A DNA stretch of 64,000 nt from Puccinellia tenuiflora (GCA_012064385.1 QRDG01000859.1:434001-498000); one strand, 5' to 3'. Positions 1 to 11,057 are shown, counted from the first letter of the stretch. Translations and numbers: made by a program. The notes: generated by a model not told the origin, from the sequence alone.

Positions 1-1766
1 ATATGAGAGGTTGTGCTCATAGGTAACTGAATTTTTAAGACATGGTACATGGCTGCCGCATCCTTTTCTGCTTGAGCTATCTTCCCAAAACTCAAAACCG
101 ATCTCCTATGCACATGAGTGGCAGTTGATATGTACATTGCAGTTGAATTGAATATGTTGCTGTAGCGATCGAGCTGCTTGAATGGTTCTGAATGTAGGCA
201 GTCCAAAACAATTGGCAAGCAAGGATCCTGTGCCTGGAAGGAAGCATTCGGAGTGGGGCACCAGGAATGATACTGTAACAGGAGATATGCCCAGAAATGT
301 TTTGGCTGCACAATTTTACACCCTCCGCTCAAAATTTCTAGCAGGGTATACATCTCGGAGGACAGTGTAATTCCAGGGTCCCACTGCAGTTTGGCCATCT
401 CAAGTGAAGGGAGCCAGCAAGAAAAAACAGTGATAATAGGCCTTACCCATTCAGGAGAGTGTATACTATTACCCTGAGATATGTATGCTAGTTGTCCATC
501 TCTGAACTCATTCAGATTCTGTAACATCTGATCCATTACAAGAAACTCCAGATGATGTCTCTGTTTTGTCATTTGCGCTGCTGTGTTTGCACATAGTGAT
601 TGCATGAACAACTTTAAAGGGGTGCTTAGCTGAAGCTTCCATGCAGGCCAAGGTATCATCTTCTTTAAGTTCACCCAGGAATTCAACAACTTCTGAATCT
701 CAGAGCTGCAAGTAAGCTCAGACTTGAAGACATCTGTGCACAGCAATTTTCTAACTTGAGCAACAGTAATAAATAGGACTGGAAATTTTCTAGCTCCTGG
801 ATCCCACGGAAAAAGCAATATGGAAAGCCCTGTAACAATTTGGCAAACATATTTCTCCCTAAATAATTTTGCATTGCCTTGGGATTCCTCATGGCATGTT
901 CTTGTCACATATACATCAGGAACATTTCGAAATGCAGCAACTATGCTAAAGTATTGGATAAGTTGTTCTTTGTCCTGTGTCGCAAAAGACAAATTTTCAC
1001 CAGCATTCATTTTCTCAAGATCACAGATTGACTTCTCATTTGTCAAACTGAATGCACCAACAGTACGAACAGTAGGTCTCTCGGGGCTGATTATTGGCTT
1101 GTCACTGTCTATCTTCACCTCAACTTCTTCGGCTACTGCTGCAATGGTGTCAACGGAAGGATAAAGGCAACACCGGCCAGCAGTAACATCTTCTTCATAT
1201 ATATCATATACAGGCGTTTCCTTGAACACATGGGAGGCATCTTGCACATTCATTGGCAGTTGCTGGTTGGGAACAAGCAGTGACTCGAAGCTAACAGTGT
1301 TGTTGGTTTTGGAGCACATAACTGGAGCCATACCTGCTTCTTGTGTTGCTGCTGATTGCTTACTCTCCCGACTTTCCATGCGCTTGAGGTCCCGGCTTAA
1401 ATTCTCACTTATGGTGTTTAGTATAGCCTGAACCTGCGCCAACATGTTCAGAATATCCATTCTTCTATCAATAGTGGGTGTCTTGTGATCCATAGTATCA
1501 GACTGGAAATTCATTTCATAGGAGTAGTCTTGAAAGGTGTGTAAATCACTACCCTGGGCGAGCTGAATATCCAGTTGGCAATAAGTTCCAGGTATGCAGT
1601 TTCCTTGCAAGACCCAAATAGCTTGTGATGCCATTTGATCATTCTGGTACTGTATAAAGACATGAGGGCTATGCACGTGAGCAGTGTAAATCATCTTCTC
1701 CACAACACCACATGACCAGAAGGTTTTGCGCAATGTTTCCACAGATATTGGGCAGACTATGAATTT
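1..1766 (-). CDS. Retroelement ORF, RRM end and long C-terminal part (open at left edge)
   Basis: I checked this minus-strand frame triplet by triplet: it has no stop from 1766 to the window edge, about 588 codons, so it is very unlikely to be chance. It begins with the second half of an RNA-recognition motif (residues reading HVFIQYQ, then VLQGNCI and YCQLDIQ) that resembles the RRMs of plant polypyrimidine-tract-binding proteins. A long region I do not recognise follows, with acidic and Met/Gln-rich parts and two WDPG motifs (FPWDPGARK and LQWDPGITL). The preceding ORF (1669-2757) carries the first half of the same RRM in another frame, so one extra base near 1750-1760 probably separates them. 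No gag zinc knuckle, protease or reverse transcriptase is seen in the visible part. It could be an unusual gag or a captured host gene. Confidence 0.75.
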
Positions 1767-2757
1767 TCACTGTTAATACTCTTCCCTGCAGACTTGGCAT
1801 AGGCTCAAACACCTTATGGGCATCGGAGAGGGAACTAGCTCCTTGCTGATAATCCCATGGCTGCCTACACGTGCTCTCATAATTCGATGCAGGAGGGGTA
1901 GATGGATTCTGGGCGATAGTGGAGTGGACAGAAACGGTCGAGGCGGTACCGAGCAGACCGGGGGTGGCGGTGGTGGGTGAGACGGGGTCATCACCGTCGT
2001 AGGCCAGGAACGTGCGTACCTGGACAGCCTTGGAGGAGGAAAGGTTGGCGCTGCTAGTGATGTTTCCCTTGGCGTGGTCGCGGCCTTGGCACGTGGAGTC
2101 GGGCGTCGCGGGGTGGCAGGCGCCGCCGCTCTGCTCGATCGGGTAGGTCGCGCCGCCATAGCGCTGGGTTACGCCATCGTCTTCTTCTGTCTTGCAGCCT
2201 GGATCAAGCCATGGACTTGGTGAGGACGCGACCCATGGTTGGGTGTTGGTTGGTGTCGATCCCGGAGCCCCTATGGCTGGCGGCGTTGAGGTGGGTCGCG
2301 ATGTTGCTTCCGGCGGTGATGCGTGAGCTTGGTAGTAGGGATTGGGGAGAACGGGAGTTGGGTCATGCAGGTAGTGGTAGGCTGGAGGTGGTCGTGGTGG
2401 CTGATTTGGGTTAATTTGGGTGGGAATTGGGAAGGGAAAAATGGGGGCGGGCGCGTACGCGGGAGCATGAGAGGAACCGAAGGGGAACGAAACAGAGGAC
2501 GACGTGGGCGGAGCTGACCAGAGATCTGGCGGGTGAGGGGAAGTGGCGGCGTAGGGGAAAGGATGGTGATGGTGGATCTGATGTGGATAGGTGGCGGCGG
2601 AGGGTAGGGGAAAGGTTAGGGCGCGGTCGCCATGGACGGGAATCGAATTGACGAAGCAAGCGTCGCCGGTGCGACTAGAATCGAACGGAATCGAAGACGA
2701 AGACGAGGGAGGGAAGGGAGGGAACAGGTCCGATCGATCGAACCGCTCTGATACCAT
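1669..2757 (-). CDS. Retroelement ORF, proline-rich head and start of RRM
   Basis: This 362-codon frame starts at an ATG that overlaps the primer-binding site: ATG GTA TCA GAG is the primer-site sequence itself. The first 170 residues are very rich in Pro, Ser, His and Tyr, probably disordered. Near residue 330 it reads RVLTVKIHSLPN, the first strand of an RRM. The rest of that RRM (ISVETLRKTF onward) lies one frame over and continues to the left edge. The last 25 residues of this frame are therefore probably out of frame. The likely history is a single-base insertion, but programmed frameshifting or an assembly error cannot be excluded from sequence alone. The position directly behind an LTR and primer site says this is the first ORF of a retrotransposon. 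Confidence 0.7.
   Translation of the reverse strand: MVSERFDRSDLFPPFPPSSSSSIPFDSSRTGDACFVNSIPVHGDRALTFPLPSAATYPHQIHHHHPFPYAATSPHPPDLWSAPPTSSSVSFPFGSSHAPAYAPAPIFPFPIPTQINPNQPPRPPPAYHYLHDPTPVLPNPYYQAHASPPEATSRPTSTPPAIGAPGSTPTNTQPWVASSPSPWLDPGCKTEEDDGVTQRYGGATYPIEQSGGACHPATPDSTCQGRDHAKGNITSSANLSSSKAVQVRTFLAYDGDDPVSPTTATPGLLGTASTVSVHSTIAQNPSTPPASNYESTCRQPWDYQQGASSLSDAHKVFEPMPSLQGRVLTVKIHSLPNICGNIAQNLLVMWCCGEDDLHCSRA
2745..2756 (-). other. Primer-binding site (initiator tRNA-Met)
   Basis: On the minus strand this reads TGGTATCAGAGC, the usual plant match to the 3' end of initiator tRNA-Met. It stands two bases from the LTR end at 2759. Confidence 0.9.
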
Positions 2758-2758
2758 T

Positions 2759-3048
2759 TGTCAGGACCCGATGGTCTCCGACATGAGAGGATCACGAAGA
2801 AGAGGGGATTTCGGAAGGAATCATCGATAAACTGGATAAATTGCTGAACTAAAATAAAGTAAATTACAGGAAGTAAAGAAGATAAAAACTAGGGTTTCAT
2901 TTCTTGGTTTTTCTCACAGGATACAAGGATGGCCATATAAGGAGTGCGGCCAGCTAGACATCACTTCTTAGATGAAATACCGATAATACCCTCACAGCTA
3001 TTAAAACACTAATAACCCTCTATTCCATACTAATCCTAGTCCCTGACA
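2759..3048 (-). mobile_element. 5' LTR (290 bp) of the RRM-bearing retrotransposon
   Basis: On the minus strand it starts TGTCAGGGACTAGG and ends GGGTCCTGACA, giving TGTCA...TGACA ends, with the primer site just behind. The short LTR and the position of the ORF fit a small LTR element whose other end is left of the window. Its 3' LTR, and hence a target duplication, cannot be checked here. Confidence 0.85.
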
Positions 3049-3654
3049 CACCTCCAACCACCTCTCCGGCTACTTCCACGACGAACAAGATCGCTACAAG
3101 GCCTGCTTCCTCTACGCGTGACGAATCGGGCTAGGGACGTCTACAGCGCCATCGGCATCCTCTTCTTCCTCTCCGGCTGGAAAAACCTTTTCCGATGAAA
3201 TTCGTGACTGTCAGCCTCTGTCGAGCAAGAACGACTACCCCAGCACCCTCCCGGTGAGCAGACGCACCAATCCCATCCATATCTTATCTCGATCTTATGC
3301 TTAGTCAACGCTGAGCTTCGGTTCTTCTGTCCGTCATGGCCGTCGCCGTGCAAGCTGGTAGCTTGCACGTCCTTGCACAACACGCACGCACGCGCTGCTG
3401 CATACCGCCCTTGCTCCACCCACGCAGCCCCTGCTGCTTGCACCTTGGCCCTGCACCTACACCCTGGAGGCTGGAGCTCCCGAGCACGCCCTCAAGAACC
3501 AGCAGCTCCGCTGCCAATCTTCTTCGCCGTTGCCCTGCCCCTGAACCCGAACTCTGCACATGTTACCTGAAGTCTAAACCTTGGTGCTAAAATTCAGTTA
3601 ACTCTTTGCCTCCCTTCATCTACCATCGGGTCTGAATCCAACCAGAAACAGGCA
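3049..3654. other. Unassigned sequence, possible gene scrap
   Basis: GC-rich sequence outside the LTR. One short plus-strand stretch at its start translates to FHDEQDRYKACFLYA before a stop, and a GTGAGC donor-like site lies near 3254. It could be a fragment of a host or captured gene. I recognise no family and see no intact ORF. Confidence 0.3.
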
Positions 3655-3728
3655 GCCGGCCCAGTGGCTGGTGCCTTGCTCTTCCACCCGTTAGGCCCAA
3701 GTTCGAATCCCCATCAACAAAAAAAATA
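3655..3728 (+). repeat. SINE-like tRNA-related fragment
   Basis: Contains AGTTCGAATCC, close to the B box of tRNA promoters, preceded by a C/T-rich stretch and a weak A-box-like TGGCTGGTGCC. It is followed by a short A-rich run. The parts are in the order expected for a plant SINE head and tail, but the body is very short. Confidence 0.35.
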
Positions 3729-4167
3729 GCACGCTATTTCCCGGTTAATAGCACGATATAGCGTATTTGGAGAGGCTACGCTAATGTTATAGCTACACTA
3801 ACAAAAATCCTAGAAATTACGTTAGGTAATGATGATGGCGGGCAATCTGTTGGTTCTTCTAATTATTCTGAAGACAATGTTAATGATTCTGATTAAAGTT
3901 TAAAACTGTTTATCTTTTAGTTGATTAATTTTCATGGTTTAAACCTCATATTTGTATTTGTGCCATTGATTTGGCCTTGGCATTTGAATATGGTTACCTG
4001 GTTAAGCATGTATTGCTTCTGGACAAATTTTTAGTGCTGAAATCTTTAATATTTGTGTTATTTCTTGCATTTTTTCATCATGCTATTTTACATCTAACTT
4101 CGCTATATCACGCTATATCTTGTATAGCTTCTGGAGGAGGGCCACGCTATTTTTGATAGCACGCTAT
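3729..4167 (+). mobile_element. hAT-like DNA transposon remnant
   Basis: The ends are inverted: TAGCACGCTATTT on the left, and GATAGCACGCTA and CACGCTATTTTT on the right, with further GCTATA sub-repeats inside both ends. A short acidic coding tail (GDDGGQSVGSSNYSEDN, then stop near 3895) resembles the C terminus of plant hAT transposases. No transposase core remains. I could not find a clean 8-bp target duplication because both flanks are A or T runs. Confidence 0.5.
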
Positions 4168-5503
4168 TTTTTTCCTTGATCCCCATAGATACAATTCTTT
4201 TTCCTGTTTTTCTTATTTTGCAGAAAATGTGACAATCTTGTATCTATCATATCTTCTATTTTACAAATGCAAATGATATAAATCACATATCTATAAATAT
4301 CAGAAAATTGTGTAGAATTTGAATATGCCATCCATGCTTCATGTTTGTATCATGTAGTTGCACTTTAGTTGTATTTTGTATATCACCTAATTAATTACAT
4401 ATGGAATGTGTTGGATTAAAATTTAATTGTTATCCCTATTCCATTTAATTTTGATTAGCTCACCCATGTCTTGTTCCCCCATGTTAAATCAACATTTAAT
4501 TTTGATGGTTAGAAAAATAACTTGAACCCTATAATTAAATGTCGGAATCTCGTTCCGTTTATTTTGGCTTAAGTTGCATCTTCGCTATCTTGCCATGTCA
4601 TGCATCACATAAGCATGCCGGTTCTTTTGCCATAGTAGTAAGGTGTATCTTTTATTCCAGTGTTCGTTGCTTCTTCGGGAATAACACGATGAGTTGATGT
4701 GAGTAACGACAAGTTCTGCTACCTCTACCGGATTGTAGGCAAGGACTACTCATTTGCTATCTTTGCTTGTTTTATGTCTCTTACTCCGCCTATCTTTTGT
4801 TCCTTGCTAGACCTATGTATCGATGCTTGTGTCTCGATCCTATTTGCATGTTTACCTGGCAGCCATGAAATAGCCACACCCTCCACATCCTATTTAACCT
4901 GTTGTTTGATAGCTTTGCGAGTCATAGTGCATGCTTAGGAGTGGTTTGTGGTTTATCTCATACACTGCTGATGCTTAGTTGGTATAGCTTAATTAATGAA
5001 GACATGCTTTGTGGGTGAATTTAATATAATAAAGTTAAGGCACCTGCGGAAGGCCAGCTATGGTGTTTTGTTCTGCTAGTGTCGCCTAGGAACCGAGTTC
5101 TTTTCCGCTTATCCAAGACTGAGCGCACTACCCACACATGGGAAGACTTATGGAACCCCCCGCAACTTAGTACCGGATCTGCTACATTGTTTAGGGAGCC
5201 ACAACTAGTTCGGGTGTTTATTTGGACATACGCATGTGCATGTTACTTGGATGAGAGGTTACAACTATGGGGGGCGCATATAGGTTGCGGTATGATGCGA
5301 AGTGGCCGCTCATGGTAGTTGTGCCACCTAGTGCGTAGACGCAAACCTTTGGGCCCGCAAAGGAGTTTCGGCCGGGCTCCCAACGTGGATCAGTCTCAGA
5401 TGGGTGGCTCCCTATTCAATGCTGTAGTGAAGGGAAGGGTCATGTTGTGAAAACCCTTTGCCTTTGTGGCTAGTGGGTTGATCGAATGTGTATGGTTACT
5501 ATG

Positions 5504-5560
5504 GTGCACCCCTACAGGGTTAAATCTTTTCGAAAAGCCGTGTCCGCGGTTATGGACGAC
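5504..5560 (+). other. Three-hairpin LTR cassette, family D copy
   Basis: P1 is CCC-TACA-GGG, P2 is the 12-bp palindrome CTTTTCGAAAAG, and P3 is GTCC and GGAC around an 8-base loop GCGGTTAT. See findings for the comparison between families. Confidence 0.7.
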
Positions 5561-5904
5561 TTGGGTAATGTGCTGGCTAAAAGATCATAGATATCACCGT
5601 ATCTCCTAAATAGTTAATTTGCATAGTAAATAGCCTTACTCGAATAATAATATGATTAAAACTTGTTCAACGTGTGAGTGCCCGGACTTCTTCCTCGTGG
5701 GTCTCTGATACGATGGAGTTGTCTTAGGGCGGGTTTTGTTTGGTGAGTAGAATAGACTAGATCGAGATGCGCTCTCTTTCCTTATTCTAATTAGACGAAA
5801 GTTGTAGCGTGTCTCTATAAGTTGTTAGTGCTGCTTGCGCCGCCTCAATCGCTAACCCTTTTTCCCCGGAATTCAAGTTTTGATATCTTGTGAGTATTCT
5901 TTGC

Positions 5905-5924
5905 CAGTACTTCTACTAGTACTG
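5905..5924 (+). other. Second LTR hairpin, family D form
   Basis: CAGTAC, 8-base loop, GTACTG. The flanks (TTTGC before, A after) match the GAGTAC...GTACTC hairpin of families A and B, but the outer pair is C-G instead of G-C. An unrelated CCCC-TTC-GGGG hairpin follows at 5926. Confidence 0.6.
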
Positions 5925-6410
5925 ACCCCTTCGGGGCTGCTATTCCAAAGCAGCCGACAGGTTTGAAGTCCGACGACGTTAGCTTGGGAATCCCTCCAGC
6001 TTGACCTGGGCAGGGATATGGTGCCTTTGGTTATCTTCAGGACTCTTAGTCCAATTTGTATCTTGTCCGTAGCCGGACACTATTCGCTTCCGTTGTTATT
6101 GGATCTTTGTAATGTATCTTTGTACTCTTGACTCGGTGAGTCGTTGTTGTATATATGTTCTTTTGTGGGTTCCATCGTGAACTATTGTAATGATCATCAC
6201 AATTCCACCCGCATAATGTGTGTGTTGCGACGTACACATTATGCGTGGTGGGCATCCTAGGATCGTTATTATGCGGATTTGGCGGGATCGCTCAAATCTG
6301 CATAGTGCCGATCCCGGGGCGTTACAGCAAACTCCGACAAGGTGCATATATATATATTAATTAAGCCTCGGCTGTCTATATGCATATATTAACTCTCTTT
6401 CCTCTTTTAG

Positions 6411-6528
6411 CCCTCCGGATCGAGCAAATCTTCTGTAAGGACGAAACGAGGCCCAACCAAAAAGTTGGATGACCATGAAAGGTACAGGATCGAAGAAGTC
6501 GCTCAAGACGGCCAACCGATTGCTCCCT
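6411..6528 (+). pseudogene. CACTA-like protein exon fragment
   Basis: After a TCTTTTAG acceptor, 39 codons read through RTKRGPTKKLDDHERY and IEEVAQDGQPIAP. This pattern (RGPTKKL followed by ..DGQPI.P) is one I associate with proteins of grass CACTA (En/Spm) transposons. The family assignment is from memory and moderate. The exon is cut at its 3' side by the LTR starting at 6529 and does not reappear in the window. Confidence 0.5.
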
Positions 6529-6670
6529 GTCACATCCCAACATTTTGTAACAAGTAAAACCCTAGTTATCAGGAGTCAAAATTCAGAACCAACAAAAACT
6601 CTTCCATTATTTCATGTGATGACTGTGTGTTGTTCTGATATGCTTGTCTGGTTATATAACTGAACAACAA

Positions 6671-6694
6671 TTAATTAATTAATTAATTAATTAA
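6671..6694. repeat. (TTAA)6 microsatellite
   Basis: Six perfect TTAA units inside the U3 of LTR B. Confidence 0.95.
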
Positions 6695-7919
6695 CCAAGA
6701 CAAAGTGACCAATATTAGTGACCTCAACTTGACCATAATTGCAATGTGACTTGAAAATAAAATAAAAATCCCTAACTACCTAAAACCCTAACTCTAAAGA
6801 GGGGCTTAAGAAAAGAATTATTTCTTATCATTTACCCTTCTTTATTCACACATTTTTAAGAAAAATATTTCTTCTATGCAAACACAAAAGTGGAGTTGAG
6901 TTAACCTCCCATCTCACCTCTTATTTCACTACCCTAAAGATATTTTTTTCAAAAATAATAATTCTAATTCTTCTCTTCTCTTTAAATTTGGGAATAAAGG
7001 AAACCCTATTTTCTTGGCACCCAAAAATCCAGGAAAATCAGGAGAACCTTCCAACACCCCTGCAAAGCCAAACATGAACTCAAAATAACCAAAACAAATT
7101 AAAAAAAATTAAAGAGGCATTCTGTCGAACACCCTATGGGCACAAATCAACCAATTTCGAAACTGAACCCTAAACCCTGGTAAAACCGTAACAACCTTGC
7201 CCAGCCTCTCCTCTCACTGCCCAACCACTTCACCCTCTCATTTAAACCACCAGGGAGACAAGATCGTGGAGGATCTTGGCAGCCCGAGCTGCTAAGCCAC
7301 CCTCCCTCTCACCTCTCTCACCCTCTCGCTCCCTCACCCCCAATCGTCGTCTGCCGCCCTACTGACACCACACCGCGCCCCCACACTCCAGCGGCCCAGC
7401 TCCGCATCTTCCCTTCACCCCAGCTCCCCTCTTCGCGACCGCGCGGGCACCCAGCTCAGCCACCAGTGCAAGCAAGCACGTGAGTGCCCGAGACCGCGCC
7501 GTCCAACCACCCTGCTCCTCCTCTCTACCGGAGACAACGTCTCTTTTCCCCGGATCCTCCAGTAATGACGAAATCATGCTCGCCCTATCCCTGCTCGCCA
7601 CTGCCATGGATGCCGCCGCGTTCCTGACCACCTTTTCGCCACTGCGCCAGCGCACACGGATGAGTGACGTGGTCTACACCACCACCGCGCCGCCACTGTT
7701 CCTGCCCCACCTCACCTCCTACCCGCCGTCGAACACCTTGTCTGCGCACTGGACCCGCACCACCCCGAGCTCTAGCTCGGCTCTCCCGCGCTCGCCTCGC
7801 CACCAAAACCCTAGCCCGCGCCCAGGAGACGTTGCTCCACTGCTCAACCCGCCAACGGCAATCCCTTGCTCTCTCTCTCACCCCCCCTGCACCTTGCCCA
7901 CCATTGACCCGTCCCGGCC

Positions 7920-7929
7920 TATAAAAAGG
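7920..7929 (+). promoter_or_regulatory. TATA box of LTR B
   Basis: TATAAAAAGG stands in a GC-rich context, followed 50-90 bases later by a pyrimidine-rich tract. This is the best candidate start of the element RNA. Confidence 0.65.
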
Positions 7930-7966
7930 CACCTCGAGCCCTCAAAGCAACTCTCACCCCTCCTTC

Positions 7967-8014
7967 CACTCTCCCCCACTCTCCCTCACTCTCCCTCACT
8001 CTCCCTCACTCTCC
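7967..8014. repeat. Pyrimidine-rich 10-bp tandem repeat
   Basis: Three perfect CTCCCTCACT units from 7981 with degenerate flanks, just downstream of the TATA box. It could serve as a pyrimidine-rich initiator patch. Confidence 0.8.
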
Positions 8015-10274
8015 ACCACCTCTCTGCACCCGCCAGGAGGGCGGGAGCTCTGCTGCTCTCCATTCCGACTGAGGAGGCCGAGCTCCTCGTGCTCGACATC
8101 GTCCGAGGTCAACGACGGCCATGCGGCCACGCTGCTTCTCTCTCGCCTCTCTCTTTCTCTATAGTCCCTGCCGCATCCAAATGCTCACCCGCGAGCCTCT
8201 TCGTGTCCAGGTTCACCGCCAGGAGCTCGCCGGCAAGGAGTCCGCCCCCAGCTCAATGCGGAGCTGCAGCCGACGCCCGAGACCTCCCCAGCACGCGCGA
8301 GTCCGCAAGCCACATTCCTCGAGCCTCCGCACCCATTCTGCACCACCACCGCCACCTCCCGGACCCTCTAGGTGAGCTCCCGAGCTCGCCTCCGCCGTCT
8401 ACCCCTCGGCCGCCGCCCATTTTACGTCGCCGGCGATGCGGCCATCACAGGCCATTGGATTTGTATCCAACGACAGCGTACCGGTTCGGTTTTAATTAGG
8501 TGCTGACGGGCGGGACCCACCCCTCAGGAATTTGAACATTTCCGAGCGCGGGAAATTCCCGTGGGCCGGCCCGTTTAGCCAGTTTCCACCCAAGCCCGTT
8601 CCATTTTTTTTTACCTAATAAATTTAAAAGATTCAAATCTGGACCTATGTTAGGAATTTAATATCCAGAGTTTGGTAGATTCAAAAATTATGAAATTTTA
8701 TGTACTCGTATCTTGTTAAATTATCTATGCAATGGTACTGGTCCCACATTAATTGGATTATTATTAACCAAATGATAAATTAATTAAAACAGAAGGTTTA
8801 TTATTTAAACTAGTTTGTTTCTGATGCTCTAAATGCCCAAATAATGTGAAACCAATTTTTTTAGCTTAGTGCAGAGAAACTCTAGCTACCATTAAATTGT
8901 CAGATTTAATTGAGCAACATATGTTAAATGGCATCTAAGTTAATAATTTGACTCAATTCACTACTGTTTAAATTATAGCATGATTTTAGTTTGTCCAAAT
9001 AACATGAGATTAATTTTTCTAGCTCTATCTTGTAATTATCTAGTTACCCTTAAAATTTCATAATTTTCTTCTTAGCAAAAAATGAATTAGCCTTAAAACT
9101 TGACTTGAACACCTCCTGTTCTAAACCAATTGTTTCTGCCAACTTGTTAGCAAAAATGGACCAAATCCAATTTTCCTAACTCACATTTAACAAGTATTAG
9201 TTGTCCCTAAAAGGACGCATTTTTTCGAGCAACAAAAATTAAATCGTGACATAACTCGTGTTATAGCTAAATTCTCCCTATTAAATTTTTATAACAAATA
9301 AGTGGGAGTTAAAATCTGCCAAACCCCAAATGTGGTGTTTTTTTTAAAGTAGGACAGTAGCTTCTTGTGGGAGTTTAGTTTACATTGTGGTGGTGCTTTG
9401 TTGAGTGGAGGTATGATTGTGTGTTTTGTTTGTTAAACAACGATTAGACGAGAATGTTGCCGGGGATTTCGAGGAAGGAGGTTTTATTGATTAAGAGTAT
9501 CAAGACCAGGGACAAGTTGCTAACCAAGGCAAGCCACCCATTTGATCATACCCTTGTCCTATTATTTTTACTAAGCATGTTTTACTTATCTTAAGATGCA
9601 TGAAATGTTTTCAAGTGGTGTGTGCCACTAAAACCCTTTTTAAGTACCACCTATTTTATATGCCATGATTAGGCCCCCCCTTATATATGAGTGTTTAGTT
9701 AGAGAAGTGAAAAAAATTTAGGTTGGGAAAAAAAATGTTTTATTCAAGAAACCCTCTTTGTGAAAATCCTTGGGTGAGATTGTGTTTTGCCCAAGATGTT
9801 GCTAAATGATTAGCTTTGGAAATGGAGTAAAAAAAGAGTATGAAGGTTTTTGGGAAAAATGCACATTGTGTCCTAGTACTTACATCGACCAGCCGAAACC
9901 TGTGCGACCACATTACCCCTATATGGGACGGGGCTTAGTTGATTAGTTTGCTCGCTTTAGTATGGGATGCCTCAATAACGGAGATGCTCCGTTTTATGAG
10001 GGGTTGGTCCGGTGACCTTCCCCTGACCCGGTTCCTTCAAAGGGTTGAAGGATAGAAGCGTATTTTTATACCGTCGGGCAAAACTATGAGTCCGCACATG
10101 CCGGGGCTCCGACAGGAGACCAAAGTCTGGGTGTCAATGGAATGTTCATAACGGCAGGGTCTCATACTAGGGTGAGCAAGTGAAAGGCTATGATCGGTTA
10201 CTCAACTTCGCATACACCTTGTATGGCGGAACGTGGATGACACGGTGAGTTTCCGGATGGTGTGGGTAAAGTGT

Positions 10275-10332
10275 GCAACCTCTATAGAGTGTAAAACTAT
10301 TCGAATAGTCGAGTCCTCGGATATGGACAGTT
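10275..10332 (+). other. Three-hairpin LTR cassette, family B copy
   Basis: P1 CTCTATAGAG, P2 CTATTCGAATAG (palindrome extends one base each side), P3 GTCC and GGAC around TCGGATAT. Confidence 0.7.
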
Positions 10333-10653
10333 GGAAGGCCGTCCTATGACCTTTGTGCAAAGTTTTTGGTTTCTAAAATGGAGGTGTTTTTGGTGTTATA
10401 CCAAAGGGTCGGTATAAGGAGAAATAAAGGAGAAGGTTTCACGATGGGCCGTGATCCCCACCGGAGAAGTTTTTGAAGCAAAACTATTTTCGATGAAACA
10501 CTTCTTTTCAAATATCTTACCTTTTTCAACAAATATATATAGATATCTTTTCTTAAAAGATAATGTTTTATAAAATAAAATGGTTACCCTTAGAGCCTTC
10601 CACCATAGTTCTATGCATTAACTCTTCAAATAATTAAATACCGGGTGGTTTGC

Positions 10654-10673
10654 GAGTACATTCAAATGTACTC
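10654..10673 (+). other. Second LTR hairpin, family B form
   Basis: GAGTAC, 8-base loop, GTACTC, flanked by TTTGC and ATATTGG. It lies 325 bases after the cassette. Confidence 0.65.
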
Positions 10674-11045
10674 ATATTGGTTTCGTCCCTGGCTATTGTC
10701 TTGGCCAAACTTTGAGGAGCAGTATGAGGAAGAAGGCTACAACGCCGATAACGCAAACTAGGGATCTTCATCAGCCAGCTGCCTATAGGGTTATTGAGGC
10801 ATTCGTGTTCAGCCTACGACGCATATCGTTATTCCGCTGCTTGAAGGATGCTTGAGCCCGATGAGGCATTTTATGTAAGACTGTGGTCCTCGTGACCCTA
10901 TTGTTGTAAGACTTTAATTCGGTACTGTAATGGATGTAAACTTTGGTATTCAGTTCAAGTTATGTGCAACGACAGACTGATCATGGGATCGTTGTGTTAA
11001 GCATAACGGGTATTTCGGAAAGCTAGTTCGGGGTCCCCACAGAGC

Positions 11046-11057
11046 TGGTGTCAGTGC
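11046..11057 (+). other. Degenerate primer-binding site of element B
   Basis: TGGTGTCAGTGC differs at two positions from the tRNA-Met site and stands four bases after the LTR end. Confidence 0.55.

Larger units (their letters stand above)
4540..6326 (+). mobile_element. Gypsy-type LTR, family D (solo or partial)
   Basis: It ends CCCGGGGCGTTACA and contains the hairpin cassette shared with the other LTR families here (5504-5560) and the second hairpin (5905-5924), both in plus orientation. No primer site follows the end, so this is a 3' or solo LTR. The start at TGTCGGAATC is a guess: no 5-bp target duplication supports it, and the true start could lie further left. It probably sits in an intron of the CACTA-like gene whose exon follows at 6411. 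Confidence 0.5.
6529..11041 (+). mobile_element. 5' LTR of gypsy element B (4.5 kb)
   Basis: Starts TGTCACATCCCAAC and ends GGGGTCCCCACA, followed by a degenerate tRNA-Met primer site. Layout: AT-rich U3, a GC-rich island (about 7200-8500) with a TATA box at 7920, a long AT-rich stretch, the hairpin cassette (10280-10328), the second hairpin (10654-10673) and possible poly(A) signals (TGTAATGGATGTAAAC, near 10926). A diverged copy in opposite orientation lies at 40253-42978. Frames that span the GC-rich island cross the TATA box and look like chance. Confidence 0.75.

Noticed and set aside
3700..3716. Possible tRNA gene (GTTCGAATCC)
   Set aside because: Only the T-arm-like B box is present; no acceptor, D or anticodon arms can be folded.
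6327..6331. GCAAA as target duplication of LTR D, paired with GCAAATGATAT near 4268
   Set aside because: The implied LTR start TGATATAAAT has no similarity to the family ends; a 5-base match is expected by chance in this much sequence.
7480..8499. 339-codon plus-strand ORF in the GC-rich island of LTR B
   Set aside because: It spans the TATA box, a CT tandem repeat and a splice-donor-like site. Composition is low-complexity Pro/Ser/Arg and no family is recognisable; a chance ORF in GC-rich DNA.
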